Positions 30,641 through 45,701 of a stretch of DNA of 64,000 bases are shown here, in pieces. The stretch's first letter is position 1. Each line of letters begins with the position of its first letter. Below the pieces are notes generated by a model. That model saw only the letters and a program-made list of their open reading frames with translations, was not told where the DNA came from and ran no database searches. A program made the position numbers and the translations under genes. This DNA is from Microcella daejeonensis (GTDB lineage: Bacteria; Actinomycetota; Actinomycetes; Actinomycetales; Microbacteriaceae): positions 2,418,001 through 2,482,000 of the forward strand of contig NZ_CP113089.1 of the NCBI RefSeq assembly GCF_026625045.1, given 5' to 3'.

Positions 30641-30646
30641 TACCCT
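30641..30646 (+). promoter_or_regulatory. -10 box for the his-trp operon (TACCCT)
   Basis: TACCCT ends 8 nt before the hisE GTG at 30655. This is at the long end of the spacing seen in the window, so the transcript would be leaderless or start one or two bases upstream. There is no ribosome site. Confidence 0.45.
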
Positions 30647-30654
30647 GGACGGTT

Positions 30655-30918
30655 GTGAAGACCTTCGATGAGCTGTTCGCCGAGCTGAGCGAGACCGCCC
30701 GCACCCGTCCCGCCGGTTCCGGCACCGTCGCGCGACTGGACGCGGGCATCCATTCGATCGGCAAGAAGATCGTCGAGGAGGCCGCCGAGGTCTGGATGGC
30801 CGCCGAGCACGAGAGCGACGAGGCCACCGCGGAGGAGATCTCGCAGCTTCTCTACCACCTGCAGGTGCTCATGCTCGCGAAGGGTCTCACCCTCGACGAC
30901 GTGTACCGCCAGCTCTAG
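30655..30918 (+). CDS. hisE: Phosphoribosyl-ATP pyrophosphatase
   Basis: 87-residue MazG-like pyrophosphatase, second step of histidine synthesis. The metal-binding pattern [18 protein letters not shown] and [15 protein letters not shown] is characteristic. It starts with GTG and is a separate protein, not fused to hisI as in enterobacteria. hisG follows after 64 nt, a gap that contains a small hairpin (gctcac/gtgagc, 30920-30936, 5-nt loop) that might reduce read-through. Confidence 0.94.
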   Translation: MKTFDELFAELSETARTRPAGSGTVARLDAGIHSIGKKIVEEAAEVWMAAEHESDEATAEEISQLLYHLQVLMLAKGLTLDDVYRQL

Positions 30919-30982
30919 GGCTCACGCCCTGTGAGCAGCCCCCGCCCGAGCGCCTCGCCGCGCCAGTGATGAAGAGAACCCC

Positions 30983-31822
30983 ATGCTGAGAATCGCGGTG
31001 CCCAACAAGGGCTCCCTCTCCGAGACCGCCGTCGAGATGCTCGTCGAGGCGGGCTACACCGGTCGGCGCGATCCTCGCGCGCTCACCGTGGCCGACCCGC
31101 GCAACGGCGTCGAGTTCTTCTACCTGCGCCCCCGCGACATCGCCACCTACGTCGGCTCGGGCGCGCTCGACGTCGGCATCACCGGCCGCGACCTGCTGCT
31201 CGACTCCTCGAGCGAGGCGCAGGAGATCCAGACGCTCGACTTCGGCGACTCGACCTTCCGCTTCGCCGCCGTGCCCGGCACCGTGCACGAGCTCGGCGAC
31301 CTGGAGGGCCGCCGCGTGGCGACGAGCTACCCGACCCTCGTCGGCGAGTTCCTGGCCCGCCACGGCATCACGGCGCGCCTCGTGAAGCTCGACGGCGCCG
31401 TCGAGTCGGCCATCCGCCTCGGCGTCGCCGACGCCGTCGCCGACGTCGTCTCGACGGGCTCGACCCTGCGGGCGCAGGGCCTCGAGATCGTCGGCCCCGT
31501 CATCCTCGAGTCGACGGCCGTGCTCATCTCGGCCCGCCCCGAGGTGGACGGCATCGCCACCCTGCAGCGCCGCCTGCAGGGCGTGCTCGTCGCGCGCCAG
31601 TACGTGCTCATGGACTACGACCTGCCGCGCGCGCTGCTCGCGCAGGCGCAGGCCGTCACCCCCGGCCTCGAGTCGCCCACGGTGAGCCCGCTCGCCGATC
31701 CCGACTGGGTCGCCGTGCGCGCGATGGTGCCCAAGGACGACACCAATCACGTCATGGACGCCCTCTACGACATCGGCGCCCGCGCCATCCTCGTCAGCCC
31801 CATCCACGCCGCGCGCATCTGA
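30983..31822 (+). CDS. hisG: ATP phosphoribosyltransferase, long form
   Basis: 279-residue HisG, the first committed step of histidine synthesis (ATP plus PRPP). Long form: the catalytic two-domain core ([30 protein letters not shown], the PRPP loop [16 protein letters not shown]) is followed by a C-terminal ACT-like regulatory domain (about 205-279), so histidine feedback is expected and no HisZ is needed. The ATG at 30983 follows gaagagaa. One-base overlap with hisF. Confidence 0.95.
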   Translation: MLRIAVPNKGSLSETAVEMLVEAGYTGRRDPRALTVADPRNGVEFFYLRPRDIATYVGSGALDVGITGRDLLLDSSSEAQEIQTLDFGDSTFRFAAVPGTVHELGDLEGRRVATSYPTLVGEFLARHGITARLVKLDGAVESAIRLGVADAVADVVSTGSTLRAQGLEIVGPVILESTAVLISARPEVDGIATLQRRLQGVLVARQYVLMDYDLPRALLAQAQAVTPGLESPTVSPLADPDWVAVRAMVPKDDTNHVMDALYDIGARAILVSPIHAARI

Positions 31823-32583
31823 TGAGCGTCGCCGTCCGGGTGATCCCCTGCCTCGATGTGGCCGCCGGTCGCGTCGTCAAGGGCGTCAACTTCATGGGCC
31901 TGCGGGATGCGGGCGATCCGATCGAGCTCGCGGCGAAGTACTACGAGCAGGGCGCCGACGAGATCACCTTCCTCGACGTGAAGGCAACCGTCGACGACCG
32001 CGACACGATGTACGACGTCGTGCGCGCGACCGCCGAGCAGGTCTTCATCCCGCTCACGGTCGGCGGGGGAGTGCGCACGACCGAGGACGTCGCGCGTCTG
32101 CTCGCCCACGGGGCCGACAAGATCGGCGTGAACTCCGCCGCCATCCTGCGCCCCGCCCTCATCGACGAGATCGCCGACCGCTTCGGCGCCCAGGTCTGCG
32201 TGCTCTCGCTCGACGTCACCCGCAGCGCGACGGCACCGAGCGGCTTCGTCGTCACGACCCACGGCGGCCGCCGCACGACCGACATCGACGCCCTCGCCTG
32301 GGCCACCGAGGCCATGAACCGCGGTGCGGGCGAGCTGCTCGTGAACTCGATCGACGCCGACGGCACCAAGGCCGGCTTCGACACCGAGCTCATCCGGGCC
32401 ATCGTCGGCGTCGCGACGGTGCCGGTGATCGCCTCGGGCGGCGCCGGCGCGCTCGAGCACTTCGCCCCGGCCATCGCCGCGGGCGCCGACGCCGTGCTCG
32501 CCGCGAGCGTCTTCCACAACGCCGAGCTCACGATCGGCGAGGTCAAGGGCGCGCTCCGCGCCGAGGGGATGAGCGTGCGATGA
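31822..32583 (+). CDS. hisF: Imidazole glycerol phosphate synthase, cyclase subunit
   Basis: 253-residue TIM barrel that closes the imidazole ring with ammonia from HisH (not in this window). Catalytic Asp in [15 protein letters not shown] and the second catalytic Asp in [16 protein letters not shown], plus VGGGVRT and VIASGGAG phosphate loops. Canonical length. The ATG uses the last base of the hisG stop and the 3' end overlaps hisI by 4 nt. Confidence 0.97.
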   Translation: MSVAVRVIPCLDVAAGRVVKGVNFMGLRDAGDPIELAAKYYEQGADEITFLDVKATVDDRDTMYDVVRATAEQVFIPLTVGGGVRTTEDVARLLAHGADKIGVNSAAILRPALIDEIADRFGAQVCVLSLDVTRSATAPSGFVVTTHGGRRTTDIDALAWATEAMNRGAGELLVNSIDADGTKAGFDTELIRAIVGVATVPVIASGGAGALEHFAPAIAAGADAVLAASVFHNAELTIGEVKGALRAEGMSVR

Positions 32584-32996
32584 ACCCGACTCCCGCCGAT
32601 GCTGCGATGACCGAGCAGGATGCCGCTGCCGTCGTCGCCCGGGCCCGCTTCGACGCCGCCGGACTCCTGCCGGTCGTCGTCCAGCAGTGGGATTCCCGCG
32701 AGGTGCTCATGGTCGGCTACATGAACGCCGAGGCACTGCGCCGCACCCTCGTCGAGGGCCGCGTCACGTACTGGAGCCGCTCGCGGCAGGAGTACTGGCG
32801 CAAGGGCGACACGAGCGGCAACACCCAGCACCTGCGCGGGGCCGAGCTCGACTGCGACGGCGACGCCCTGCTGCTGCAGGTCGAGCAGCACGGCCCCGCC
32901 TGCCACACGGGCGAGCGCCGCTGCTTCGACGTCGACCCGTTCCTGCCGCTCCCGGCGCAGGCGCACCGCACCGACGACCCGGAGGGAACGCCATGA
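32580..32996 (+). CDS. hisI: Phosphoribosyl-AMP cyclohydrolase
   Basis: 138-residue Zn enzyme of histidine synthesis. Motifs [36 protein letters not shown], and the metal/cysteine region [22 protein letters not shown] are diagnostic. The first ATG (32580) overlaps the hisF stop; an internal ATG nine codons later would also give a complete enzyme. Overlaps trpE by 4 nt, so the his and trp genes are transcribed together. Confidence 0.95.
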   Translation: MNPTPADAAMTEQDAAAVVARARFDAAGLLPVVVQQWDSREVLMVGYMNAEALRRTLVEGRVTYWSRSRQEYWRKGDTSGNTQHLRGAELDCDGDALLLQVEQHGPACHTGERRCFDVDPFLPLPAQAHRTDDPEGTP

Positions 32997-34534
32997 CCGG
33001 CACCACCCGCGCCGAGTTCGACGCCCGAGCCGCCGACGCGCGGGTCGTCCCGGTCATCCGCACCGTCTTCGCCGACGCGCTGACCCCGGTGGGCCTCTAC
33101 CGCTCGCTCGCCGAGGGCCGCCCCGGCGGCTTCCTCCTCGAATCGGCGGAGCAGGGCGGCATCTGGTCGCGCTACTCCTTCATCGGCGTGCGCTCCTTCG
33201 GCGTGCTGACCGAGAGCGGCGGCTCGGCCGTCTGGCGCGATACCGGCCTCGCCGCGGATCGGGCCTTCGGCGGCCCCGTGCCGAGCGACCCGCTCGCGGC
33301 CCTCGACGCGCTCTCCGCCCGGTGGGAGTCGCCGCGCGACCCCGCGCATCCGCCCCTCACCGGCGGCCTCGTGGGCTTCATGGGCTGGGACGCCGTGCGC
33401 CGCATCGAGAACCTGCCGGATGCCCCTCCGAGCGACTTCCCGTGCCCCGAGCTGGCCTTCGCGTTCGTCAGCGAGCTCGTCGTCATGGACCACCGCCAGG
33501 GCACGGTCGACCTCGTCGTCTCGGTGCTCGCCGACGGCGCGGACGGCGCGGCGGTCGGCACCGCGCGCGCCGACGAGCTCTGGTCGGACGCTCAGCGCCG
33601 ACTCGACGCCCTCGAGCACGCGCTCGCCGCTCCCGCCGCTCCCGAGCCGCGCCGCATCGACCTCTCCACCGCTCCCGATCCGCGGTTCCGCTCGACGCAC
33701 GAGGAGTACCTGGCGGCCGTCGCGCGGTCGAAGGAGTTCATCCGCGACGGCGACGTGTTCCAGGTCGTCGTCGCCCAGCGCTTCGATCACGCGCTCGAGG
33801 CCAGCCCGCTCGAGGTCTACCGGGTGCTGCGGGCGCTCAACCCCTCCCCGTACATGTACGTGCTCACGCACGAGAGCGACGAGGGCGAGCCCTACGCGAT
33901 CGTCGGCTCCTCGCCGGAGGCGCTCGTGAAGGTCGTCGACGGGCGCGTGCACATGCACCCGATCGCGGGCTCCCGCCCGCGCGGCGAGACGCCCGAAGCC
34001 GATCAGCAGCTGGCCGAGAGCCTGCTCGCCGACCAGAAGGAGCAGGCCGAGCACCTCATGCTCGTCGACCTCGCCCGCAACGACCTCTCGAAGGTCTGCC
34101 GCGCCGGCAGCGTCGAGGTCACCGAGTTCATGCAGGTCGAGCGCTTCAGCCACATCATGCACCTCGTCTCGAGCGTCGAGGGCGACCAGCGGCCCGAGGC
34201 GAGCCACGTCGACGTGTTCCGGGCGACCTTCCCGGCGGGCACGCTGAGCGGCGCGCCCAAGCCGCGGGCGCTCGAGATCATCGACGAGCTGGAGCCCGCG
34301 CGCCGCGGCGTCTACGGGGGAGTGGTGGGCTACTTCTCCTTCTCGGGGGATGCCGATCTCGCGATCGCGATCCGCACCGCCTTCCTGCAGGGCGGCACCG
34401 CCCGGGTGCAGGCGGGGGCCGGCCTCGTCGCCGACTCCGTCCCCGAGACGGAGTACCAGGAGACCATCAGCAAGGCCGCAGCACCCCTCCGTGCCGTCGC
34501 GATCGCCAACGCCCTGCGCAGGGCCGAGGAGTGA
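32993..34534 (+). CDS. trpE: Anthranilate synthase component I
   Basis: 513-residue chorismate-using enzyme, first step of tryptophan synthesis. Tryptophan feedback site GFLLESAEQGG, chorismate-binding core RDGDVFQVVVAQRF, SPEALVKVVDGRVHMHPIAGSRPRG, and AGTLSGAPKPRALEIID are clear. The glutaminase partner trpG and trpD are not in this window. No leader peptide precedes it because it overlaps hisI, so transcription attenuation is unlikely. Confidence 0.96.
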   Translation: MTGTTRAEFDARAADARVVPVIRTVFADALTPVGLYRSLAEGRPGGFLLESAEQGGIWSRYSFIGVRSFGVLTESGGSAVWRDTGLAADRAFGGPVPSDPLAALDALSARWESPRDPAHPPLTGGLVGFMGWDAVRRIENLPDAPPSDFPCPELAFAFVSELVVMDHRQGTVDLVVSVLADGADGAAVGTARADELWSDAQRRLDALEHALAAPAAPEPRRIDLSTAPDPRFRSTHEEYLAAVARSKEFIRDGDVFQVVVAQRFDHALEASPLEVYRVLRALNPSPYMYVLTHESDEGEPYAIVGSSPEALVKVVDGRVHMHPIAGSRPRGETPEADQQLAESLLADQKEQAEHLMLVDLARNDLSKVCRAGSVEVTEFMQVERFSHIMHLVSSVEGDQRPEASHVDVFRATFPAGTLSGAPKPRALEIIDELEPARRGVYGGVVGYFSFSGDADLAIAIRTAFLQGGTARVQAGAGLVADSVPETEYQETISKAAAPLRAVAIANALRRAEE

Positions 34535-35175
34535 CCCCCTCCCGCGTGCGGCTCGTCTCCCTGCTCGCCCCCGGGCTGCTGGGAGCGATCGCGCTGCTCG
34601 CCTGGACCCAGCCCTGGGTCGAGGTCCGGCTGCTCGACGGCCGCACGGTGACGGTCGCGGGCGACATCGCCGCGCCCGCGCTCCCCGCGCTCGCGCTCGC
34701 GATGCTCGCGCTCGTCGCCGCCCTGGCCCTCGCCGGCCGCGTGTTCCGCATCATCCTCGGCCTGCTGCTGAGCCTGCTCGGCGCCGCGATCGCCACCTCG
34801 GCCGCGCTCGCGCTCGCGCAGCCCGTGACGGCGGCCGCTCCGGCGATCACCGAGCTCACCGGCATCGAGGGGCCCGACTCGGTCGCCGCCCTCGTCGCGG
34901 GCACCGCCGTGACCCCCTGGCCCGGCGTCGCCCTCGTCGTGGGCGTGCTCGGCGTGCTGGTGGGCATCCTGATCGCCGCCCTCTCGGGGCGCTGGCCCCA
35001 GCGCACCCGGCGGTACGACGCCGTGCGGCTCGAGACGGCCGACCCCTCCGACGCCCCGACTGCCGGGCGCGACCGCTTCGACGACTGGGACGCCCTCAGC
35101 GACGGGCGCGATCCGACCGATCAGGGGCGGATGCCCGGCGATCCCCGGCCCGGCACCCAGGCCGACCCCTCCTAG
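34531..35175 (+). CDS. Tryptophan-operon-associated membrane protein (Trp_oprn_chp type)
   Basis: 214-residue integral membrane protein of unknown function. About four transmembrane helices: near 8-28, 48-68, 70-95 and 125-150; a TQPWV motif follows helix 1. The last 60 residues are polar, Asp/Arg/Pro rich and probably cytoplasmic. Proteins of this family are found between trpE and trpC across Actinobacteria, where they are named for that position. A transport or regulatory role is only a guess. The GTG overlaps the trpE stop. Confidence 0.85.
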   Translation: MTPSRVRLVSLLAPGLLGAIALLAWTQPWVEVRLLDGRTVTVAGDIAAPALPALALAMLALVAALALAGRVFRIILGLLLSLLGAAIATSAALALAQPVTAAAPAITELTGIEGPDSVAALVAGTAVTPWPGVALVVGVLGVLVGILIAALSGRWPQRTRRYDAVRLETADPSDAPTAGRDRFDDWDALSDGRDPTDQGRMPGDPRPGTQADPS

Positions 35176-35182
35176 CCCGGGG

Positions 35183-35188
35183 TAGACT
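35183..35188 (+). promoter_or_regulatory. -10 box before the small membrane protein and trpC (TAGACT)
   Basis: TAGACT 8 nt after the preceding stop. A start near 35195 gives a 28-nt leader that contains a good ribosome site (aggagaa) before the ATG at 35223. This is an internal leadered promoter that could drive trpC-trpB-trpA apart from trpE. Confidence 0.5.
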
Positions 35189-35222
35189 CGACGCTGATCC
35201 CGACCCCTATCGCAGGAGAATC

Positions 35223-35453
35223 ATGAACGCCCAGTCTGAGCTCGGCCACGGACACTCGATCGCCGCCTGGACGGCCGTCACGATCATCCTCGTCGCGTTC
35301 ACGATCGGCACCGTCGCGTTCTGGTTCGAGATCGTCTGGCTCGTCTGGGCCAGCGCCGCCCTCGCCCTCGCGGGCTGGATCGCGGGCGGCGTCATGGCCA
35401 AGGCCGGCTACGGCGCGGGCGGTCAGCGCTCCACCGCCAAGGCGCACTCCTAG
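35223..35453 (+). CDS. Small two-helix membrane protein (HGxxxAAWT family, DUF6704-like)
   Basis: 76-residue protein with two transmembrane helices (about 16-37 and 41-61) and a short Gly/Ser/Lys-rich tail. The N-terminal [15 protein letters not shown] is the conserved block of small actinobacterial proteins encoded next to trpC. Function unknown. A ribosome site aggagaa precedes the ATG, and the stop is immediately followed by the trpC ATG with no gap, so the two are translationally coupled. Confidence 0.82.
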   Translation: MNAQSELGHGHSIAAWTAVTIILVAFTIGTVAFWFEIVWLVWASAALALAGWIAGGVMAKAGYGAGGQRSTAKAHS

Positions 35454-36226
35454 ATGCTCGGCGACCTGGTCGCCGGTTCCCTCGCCGACGCCGCCGAGCG
35501 GCGCGCGACCCGACCGCTCTCCGCGGTCGAGGCCGCCGCGCTCGCCCGTCCGCCGGCGCTGGACGCCCGAGCCGCTCTCGAACGCGCCGATCACGTCAAG
35601 GTGATCGCCGAGGTCAAGCGCGCGAGCCCCTCGCGCGGCAGCCTCGCCGCCATCGCCGACCCCGCCGCGCTCGCCCGTCAGTACGCGCAGGGCGGGGCGA
35701 GCGCGATCAGCGTGCTCACCGAGCAGCGCCGCTTCGGCGGGAGCCTCGCCGACCTCGAGGCCGTGCGGGCCGCCGTGCCCACGCCCCTGCTGCGCAAGGA
35801 CTTCATCGCGGAGCCGTACCAGGTGCTCGAGGCCCGGGCCGCGGGCGCCGACCTCGTTCTGCTCATCGTCGCCGCTCTCGACGACGCGCAGCTCTCGCAG
35901 CTGCACTCCCTCGTGCTCGAGCTCGGCATGACGCCGCTCGTCGAGACGCACTCCGAGGAGGAGGTGCGCCGGGCCGTCGGCCTCGGCGCGCAGGTCATCG
36001 GCGTCAACGCCCGCGACCTCTCCACCTTCGAGCTCGATCGCGACCTGTTCGCCCGGCTCGCCCCCCTCATCCCCGAGGGCACCGTGCGCATCGCCGAATC
36101 GGCGGTGCTCGGCGTCGACGACGTCGCGCACTACCGTCGCGGCGGCGCCGATGTCGTCCTCGTCGGCGAGGCCCTCGTCACCGGCGGCGATCCCGTCGCC
36201 GCCCTCACAGAATTCCTGGCGGTCTC

Positions 36227-36230
<4 letters not shown>
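35454..36230 (+). CDS. trpC: Indole-3-glycerol phosphate synthase
   Basis: 258-residue TIM barrel enzyme of tryptophan synthesis. Catalytic Lys in [37 protein letters not shown] shown by its KDFI core, GVNARDL, and AESAVLG. Monofunctional (no TrpF domain fused). The ATG begins directly after the preceding stop. The trpF activity must come from elsewhere; in many Actinobacteria the dual-substrate HisA/PriA isomerase provides it (established for Streptomyces and Mycobacterium, not shown here). Confidence 0.95.
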
Positions 36231-37500
<1,270 letters not shown>

Positions 37501-37504
<4 letters not shown>

Positions 37505-38286
37505 GCGCCTCGACGGTCGAGCAGACCATCCGCACGCGCGTCGATGCCGGTTCCGGCGCCCTCATCGGGTACCTGCCGGTCGGGTTCCCCGACCTCGACA
37601 CGAGCGTCGACGCCGCCGTCGCCCTCGTTGAGAACGGCGTCGACATCATCGAGCTGGGCCTGCCGTACAGCGACCCGGTCATGGACGGCCTCGTCATCCA
37701 GCGCGCGACCCAGGCCGCTCTGCAGGGCGGCTTCAAGCTCTCCCAGGGCTTCGAGGCCGTCGAGCGCATCCGCTCCCGCGTCGACGCGCCGCTGCTGGTG
37801 ATGACCTACTGGAACCCGGTGATCCAGTACGGCGTCGAGCGCTTCGCGACCGATCTCGAGAACGCCGGGGGAGCGGGCCTCATCACGCCCGACCTCGTGC
37901 CCGACGAGGCGCGCGAGTGGATGGAGGCGAGCGAGGAGCACGACCTCGATCGGGTCTTCCTCGCCGCCCCCTCCTCGAGCGAGGCGCGCATGAAGCAGGC
38001 CGTCGACTCGAGCCGAGGCTTCGTCTACGCCGTCTCGACGATGGGCATCACGGGCGCCCGCACCGATATGGACCGCGCCGCCCGCGACGTCATCGGCCGC
38101 CTCCGCGGGGCGGGCGCCTCGAGCGCCTGCGTGGGCATCGGCATCTCCACGGCGGATCAGGTGCGCGACGTCCTGAGCTACGCCGACGGGGCGATCGTCG
38201 GCTCCGCGCTCGTCTCCGCGCTCGCGGAGGGCGGGGTCGCGGCCGTCGGCCGCACCGCCGCCGAGCTCTCCGCCGGCACCCGCTGA
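37501..38286 (+). CDS. trpA: Tryptophan synthase alpha chain
   Basis: 261-residue TIM barrel releasing indole to TrpB. Catalytic Glu in [16 protein letters not shown] and Asp in the same segment, [31 protein letters not shown] and [10 protein letters not shown] phosphate loops. The ATG overlaps the trpB stop. Last gene of the his-trp run; lgt has its own promoter 35 nt downstream. Confidence 0.96.
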
Positions 38287-38321
38287 GGCGCTCGCGCGCA
38301 TCCGGCCCTCGCGCCCGCCGC

Positions 38322-38327
38322 TAGGCT
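38322..38327 (+). promoter_or_regulatory. -10 box for lgt (TAGGCT)
   Basis: TAGGCT, 36 nt after the trpA stop. Transcription from about 38334 gives a leader of about 27 nt with the ribosome site gagaaagg before the lgt GTG. This is a leadered use of the same hexamer. Confidence 0.5.
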
Positions 38328-38360
38328 GGCCCGCGCCCCCCGAGAAAGGTCTTCCCCACC

Positions 38361-39410
38361 GTGATCCTCCCCACGAGCATCCCGAGCCCCGCGCCCGAAT
38401 GGCAGGTCTTCAACCTCGGCCAGTGGCTGCGCGACATCGGGCTCACCTGGTTCGGGTTCGACATCAACATCTACGCCTACGCGCTGTGCATCCTGCTCGG
38501 CATCGTCGCCGCCGTGATGCTCACCAACCACCGGCTCACCCGCCGGGGCGCCGAGCCGTGGATCACGCTCGACATCGCCCTGTTCGCCGTGCCGCTCGGC
38601 ATCATCGGCGGCCGCGTGTACCACGTGCTCACCCACCCCGACGACTACTTCTTCCCCGGGGCCGATCTGCTGAGGACCCTCTACATATGGGAGGGCGGCA
38701 TGGCGATCTTCGGCGCCCTCATCGGCGGGGCGATCGGCGTCGCGATCGGCTGCCGCGTGACGGGCATCCGCTTCTGGAGCTTCGCCGACGCGCTCGCACC
38801 GGGCCTGCTGCTCGCGCAGGCCTTCGGCCGGCTCGGCAACTGGTTCAACCAGGAGCTCTTCGGCCTGCCCACCGACCTGCCGTGGGGTCTCGAGATCGAC
38901 CCGGGCAACAGCGCCATCCCGGTCGGCCTGCCCGAGGGCACCCTCTTCCACCCCACCTTCCTCTACGAGATCGTCTGGAACCTCGCGGGCGTCGCGCTCC
39001 TGCTCCTTCTGGATGCCCGGCTCAAGGCGCAGTGGGGAACGCTCCTCGGCGGCTACCTGATCTGGTACGGCGTCGGCCGCAGCGTCTTCGAGTCGATCCG
39101 CATCGACCCCAGCGAGCTCTTCCTCGGGATCCGCGTCAACGTCTGGGCCGCCTGGGCCGCCGTCGTGGTGGGGATCGTGCTCATCATCGTGCAGCGCCGC
39201 CGGCACACGGGCGCCGAGCCCGGGCCGTACTCCGACGGTCGCCGGTGGCAGGAGGCCGCTGGGGTAGACTCGGAGGACGTCTACACCGAGACGGACGACG
39301 CCGACAATGACGCCGAGCTCGTCGCAGCATCCGCAGCACCCTCCGCCACCACCGGAGCAGCACCCGCACCATCAGACGCCGCCACAAGCGGCGCCGCCGC
39401 GCGGCCGTGA
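38361..39410 (+). CDS. lgt: Prolipoprotein diacylglyceryl transferase
   Basis: 349-residue polytopic membrane enzyme adding diacylglycerol to lipobox cysteines, such as that of the SsuA-like lipoprotein in this window. The family signature is seen as [13 protein letters not shown], with [11 protein letters not shown] and [16 protein letters not shown] earlier. About seven transmembrane helices up to residue 275. The C-terminal 65 residues are a hydrophilic Asp/Ala/Thr-rich tail, common in actinobacterial Lgt. GTG start with ribosome site gagaaagg. Confidence 0.95.
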   Translation: MILPTSIPSPAPEWQVFNLGQWLRDIGLTWFGFDINIYAYALCILLGIVAAVMLTNHRLTRRGAEPWITLDIALFAVPLGIIGGRVYHVLTHPDDYFFPGADLLRTLYIWEGGMAIFGALIGGAIGVAIGCRVTGIRFWSFADALAPGLLLAQAFGRLGNWFNQELFGLPTDLPWGLEIDPGNSAIPVGLPEGTLFHPTFLYEIVWNLAGVALLLLLDARLKAQWGTLLGGYLIWYGVGRSVFESIRIDPSELFLGIRVNVWAAWAAVVVGIVLIIVQRRRHTGAEPGPYSDGRRWQEAAGVDSEDVYTETDDADNDAELVAASAAPSATTGAAPAPSDAATSGAAARP

Positions 39411-39411
39411 C

Positions 39412-39429
39412 GATCAGCATCCGCTGATC
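39412..39429 (+). terminator. 7-bp perfect hairpin directly after lgt
   Basis: gatcagc (39412-39418) and gctgatc (39423-39429) pair perfectly around the 4-nt loop atcc, beginning 2 nt after the lgt stop. It may end the lgt transcript or structure the gltB leader. The remaining 126 nt to gltB hold nothing recognised except a gagga ribosome site. Confidence 0.4.
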
Positions 39430-39555
39430 CCGCGCCCTTCCCACCACGGCACCTCCAGCGCGGCTCCGGCCGCGTCGCGAGCACCCTCGCGCGCACCACT
39501 CCATCGGGCCGACGACGTCCCACCCTCCCCAGCGTCACGTGAGGACGGTTCTCCC

Positions 39556-44128
<4,573 letters not shown>

Positions 44129-44136
<8 letters not shown>

Positions 44137-45595
44137 CCCCCGCGGCTTCATCAACGTCCCCGAGCGCGAGCTCCCGCCCCGCCGACCGGTGCCCATCCGG
44201 TTGATGGACTGGAGGGAGGTCTACGAGCAGGGCGACCAGGCCGTGCTCAAGCGCCAGGCCGGCCGCTGCATGGACTGCGGCGTCGCCTTCTGCCACCACG
44301 GCTGCCCGCTCGGCAACCTCATCCCCGAGTGGAACGACCTCACGTGGCGCGGCGAGGGCCGCCAGGCGATCGAGCGCCTCCACGCGACCAACAACTTCCC
44401 CGAATTCACGGGCAAGCTGTGCCCCGCCCCGTGCGAGTCCTCCTGCGTGCTCGGCATCAACCAGCCGCCCGTGACCATCAAGCAGGTCGAGGCCTCGATC
44501 ATCGAGCAGGCCTGGCAGAACGGGTGGGTCGAGCCCGCCCCGCCCGAGCGGCTGACGGGCAAGACGGTCGCGGTCGTCGGATCCGGCCCGGCCGGGCTCG
44601 CGGCCGCGCAGCAGCTCACCCGCGTGGGGCACACGGTCGCCGTCTTCGAGCGGGACGACCGCATCGGCGGCCTGCTGCGGTACGGCATCCCCGATTTCAA
44701 GATGGAGAAGCGCCACCTGGATGCCCGGCTCACGCAGATGCAGGCCGAGGGCACCCGGTTCCGCGCCGGGGTCGAGATCGGCCGCGACATCGCCTGGGAC
44801 GAGCTGCGCCGCCGCTACGACGCGGTCGTCATCGCGACGGGCGCCCCCGTGCCGCGCGACCTGCCCATCCCGGGCCGCGACGCGCTGGGCATCCACTTCG
44901 CGATGGAGTACCTGACGCAGTCGAACCACGTGCAGGCCGGAGACGCGGTCGCCGAGCAGATCAGCGCCGAGGGCAAGCACGTCGTCGTGCTCGGCGGCGG
45001 CGACACCGGCGCCGACTGCATCGGCACCGCGCACCGCCAGGGCGCCCTGAGCGTCACCAACCTCGCCATCGGCGTGCAGCCGCCCAGCGAGCGGCCCGAG
45101 CACCAGCCGTGGCCCGTGCAGCCCACCCTCTTCGAGGTGCAGAGCGCGCACGAGGAGGGGGGCGAGCGCATGTTCCTCGCCTCGACCGTCGAGTTCCTGT
45201 CCAACGAGGTCGGCGAGGTGCGCGCGCTGCGCGTGGCCGAGACCGAGTACGTCGACGGGCGCCGCATCCCCAAGGAGGGCACCGAGCGCGAGATCCCCGC
45301 CGATCTGGTGCTGCTCGCCCTCGGCTTCACGGGCGTCGAGCGCCGCACGCTCGACGAGCAGCTGCCGCTCCCGCTCGACGAACGCGGTAGCGTGGCGCGC
45401 GGTGCGGACTACACGACGAGCGAGTCGGGCGTCTTCGTCGCCGGCGACGCGGGCCGCGGCGCCTCGCTCATCGTCTGGGCGATCGCCGAGGGCCGGGCCG
45501 TCGCGGCCCAGGTCGACCGGTTCCTGCAGGGCGACACCCTGCTGCCCGCCCCGGTGACGGCGCACGACCGGCCTCTCACCGCCGCCCCGTTCTGA
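44129..45595 (+). CDS. gltD: Glutamate synthase (NADPH) small chain
   Basis: 488-residue FAD/Fe-S subunit passing NADPH electrons to GltB. N-terminal Fe-S cysteines in [18 protein letters not shown] and [18 protein letters not shown] loop [20 protein letters not shown] loop [16 protein letters not shown]-terminal [19 protein letters not shown]. The GTG lies inside the gltB end (8-nt overlap), ensuring stoichiometric synthesis. Length is typical. Confidence 0.96.
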
Positions 45596-45701
45596 CCCCG
45601 ACCGCTCCACCTGGACAAGACCCCCGCCTCGCCGCGCCCGTCCGGCGCTCGACGCGGTTGCACCATGACCACCACACCACCACCACCCCTGTAAGGAAGT
45701 C

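Noticed and set aside
32900-32993. trp leader peptide and attenuator before trpE
   Set aside because: trpE overlaps hisI by 4 nt, so there is no room for a leader peptide; no tandem Trp codons are seen.
39307-39555. N-terminal extension of GltB from the ATG at 39307
   Set aside because: It would add 83 Pro/His/Arg-rich residues before the propeptide and overlaps lgt; the start at 39556 puts the nucleophile at Cys30 with a normal-length propeptide.
45596-45701. Regulatory RNA upstream of pyk
   Set aside because: The gap holds short CACCAC runs and a ribosome site but no stable hairpin or known motif.
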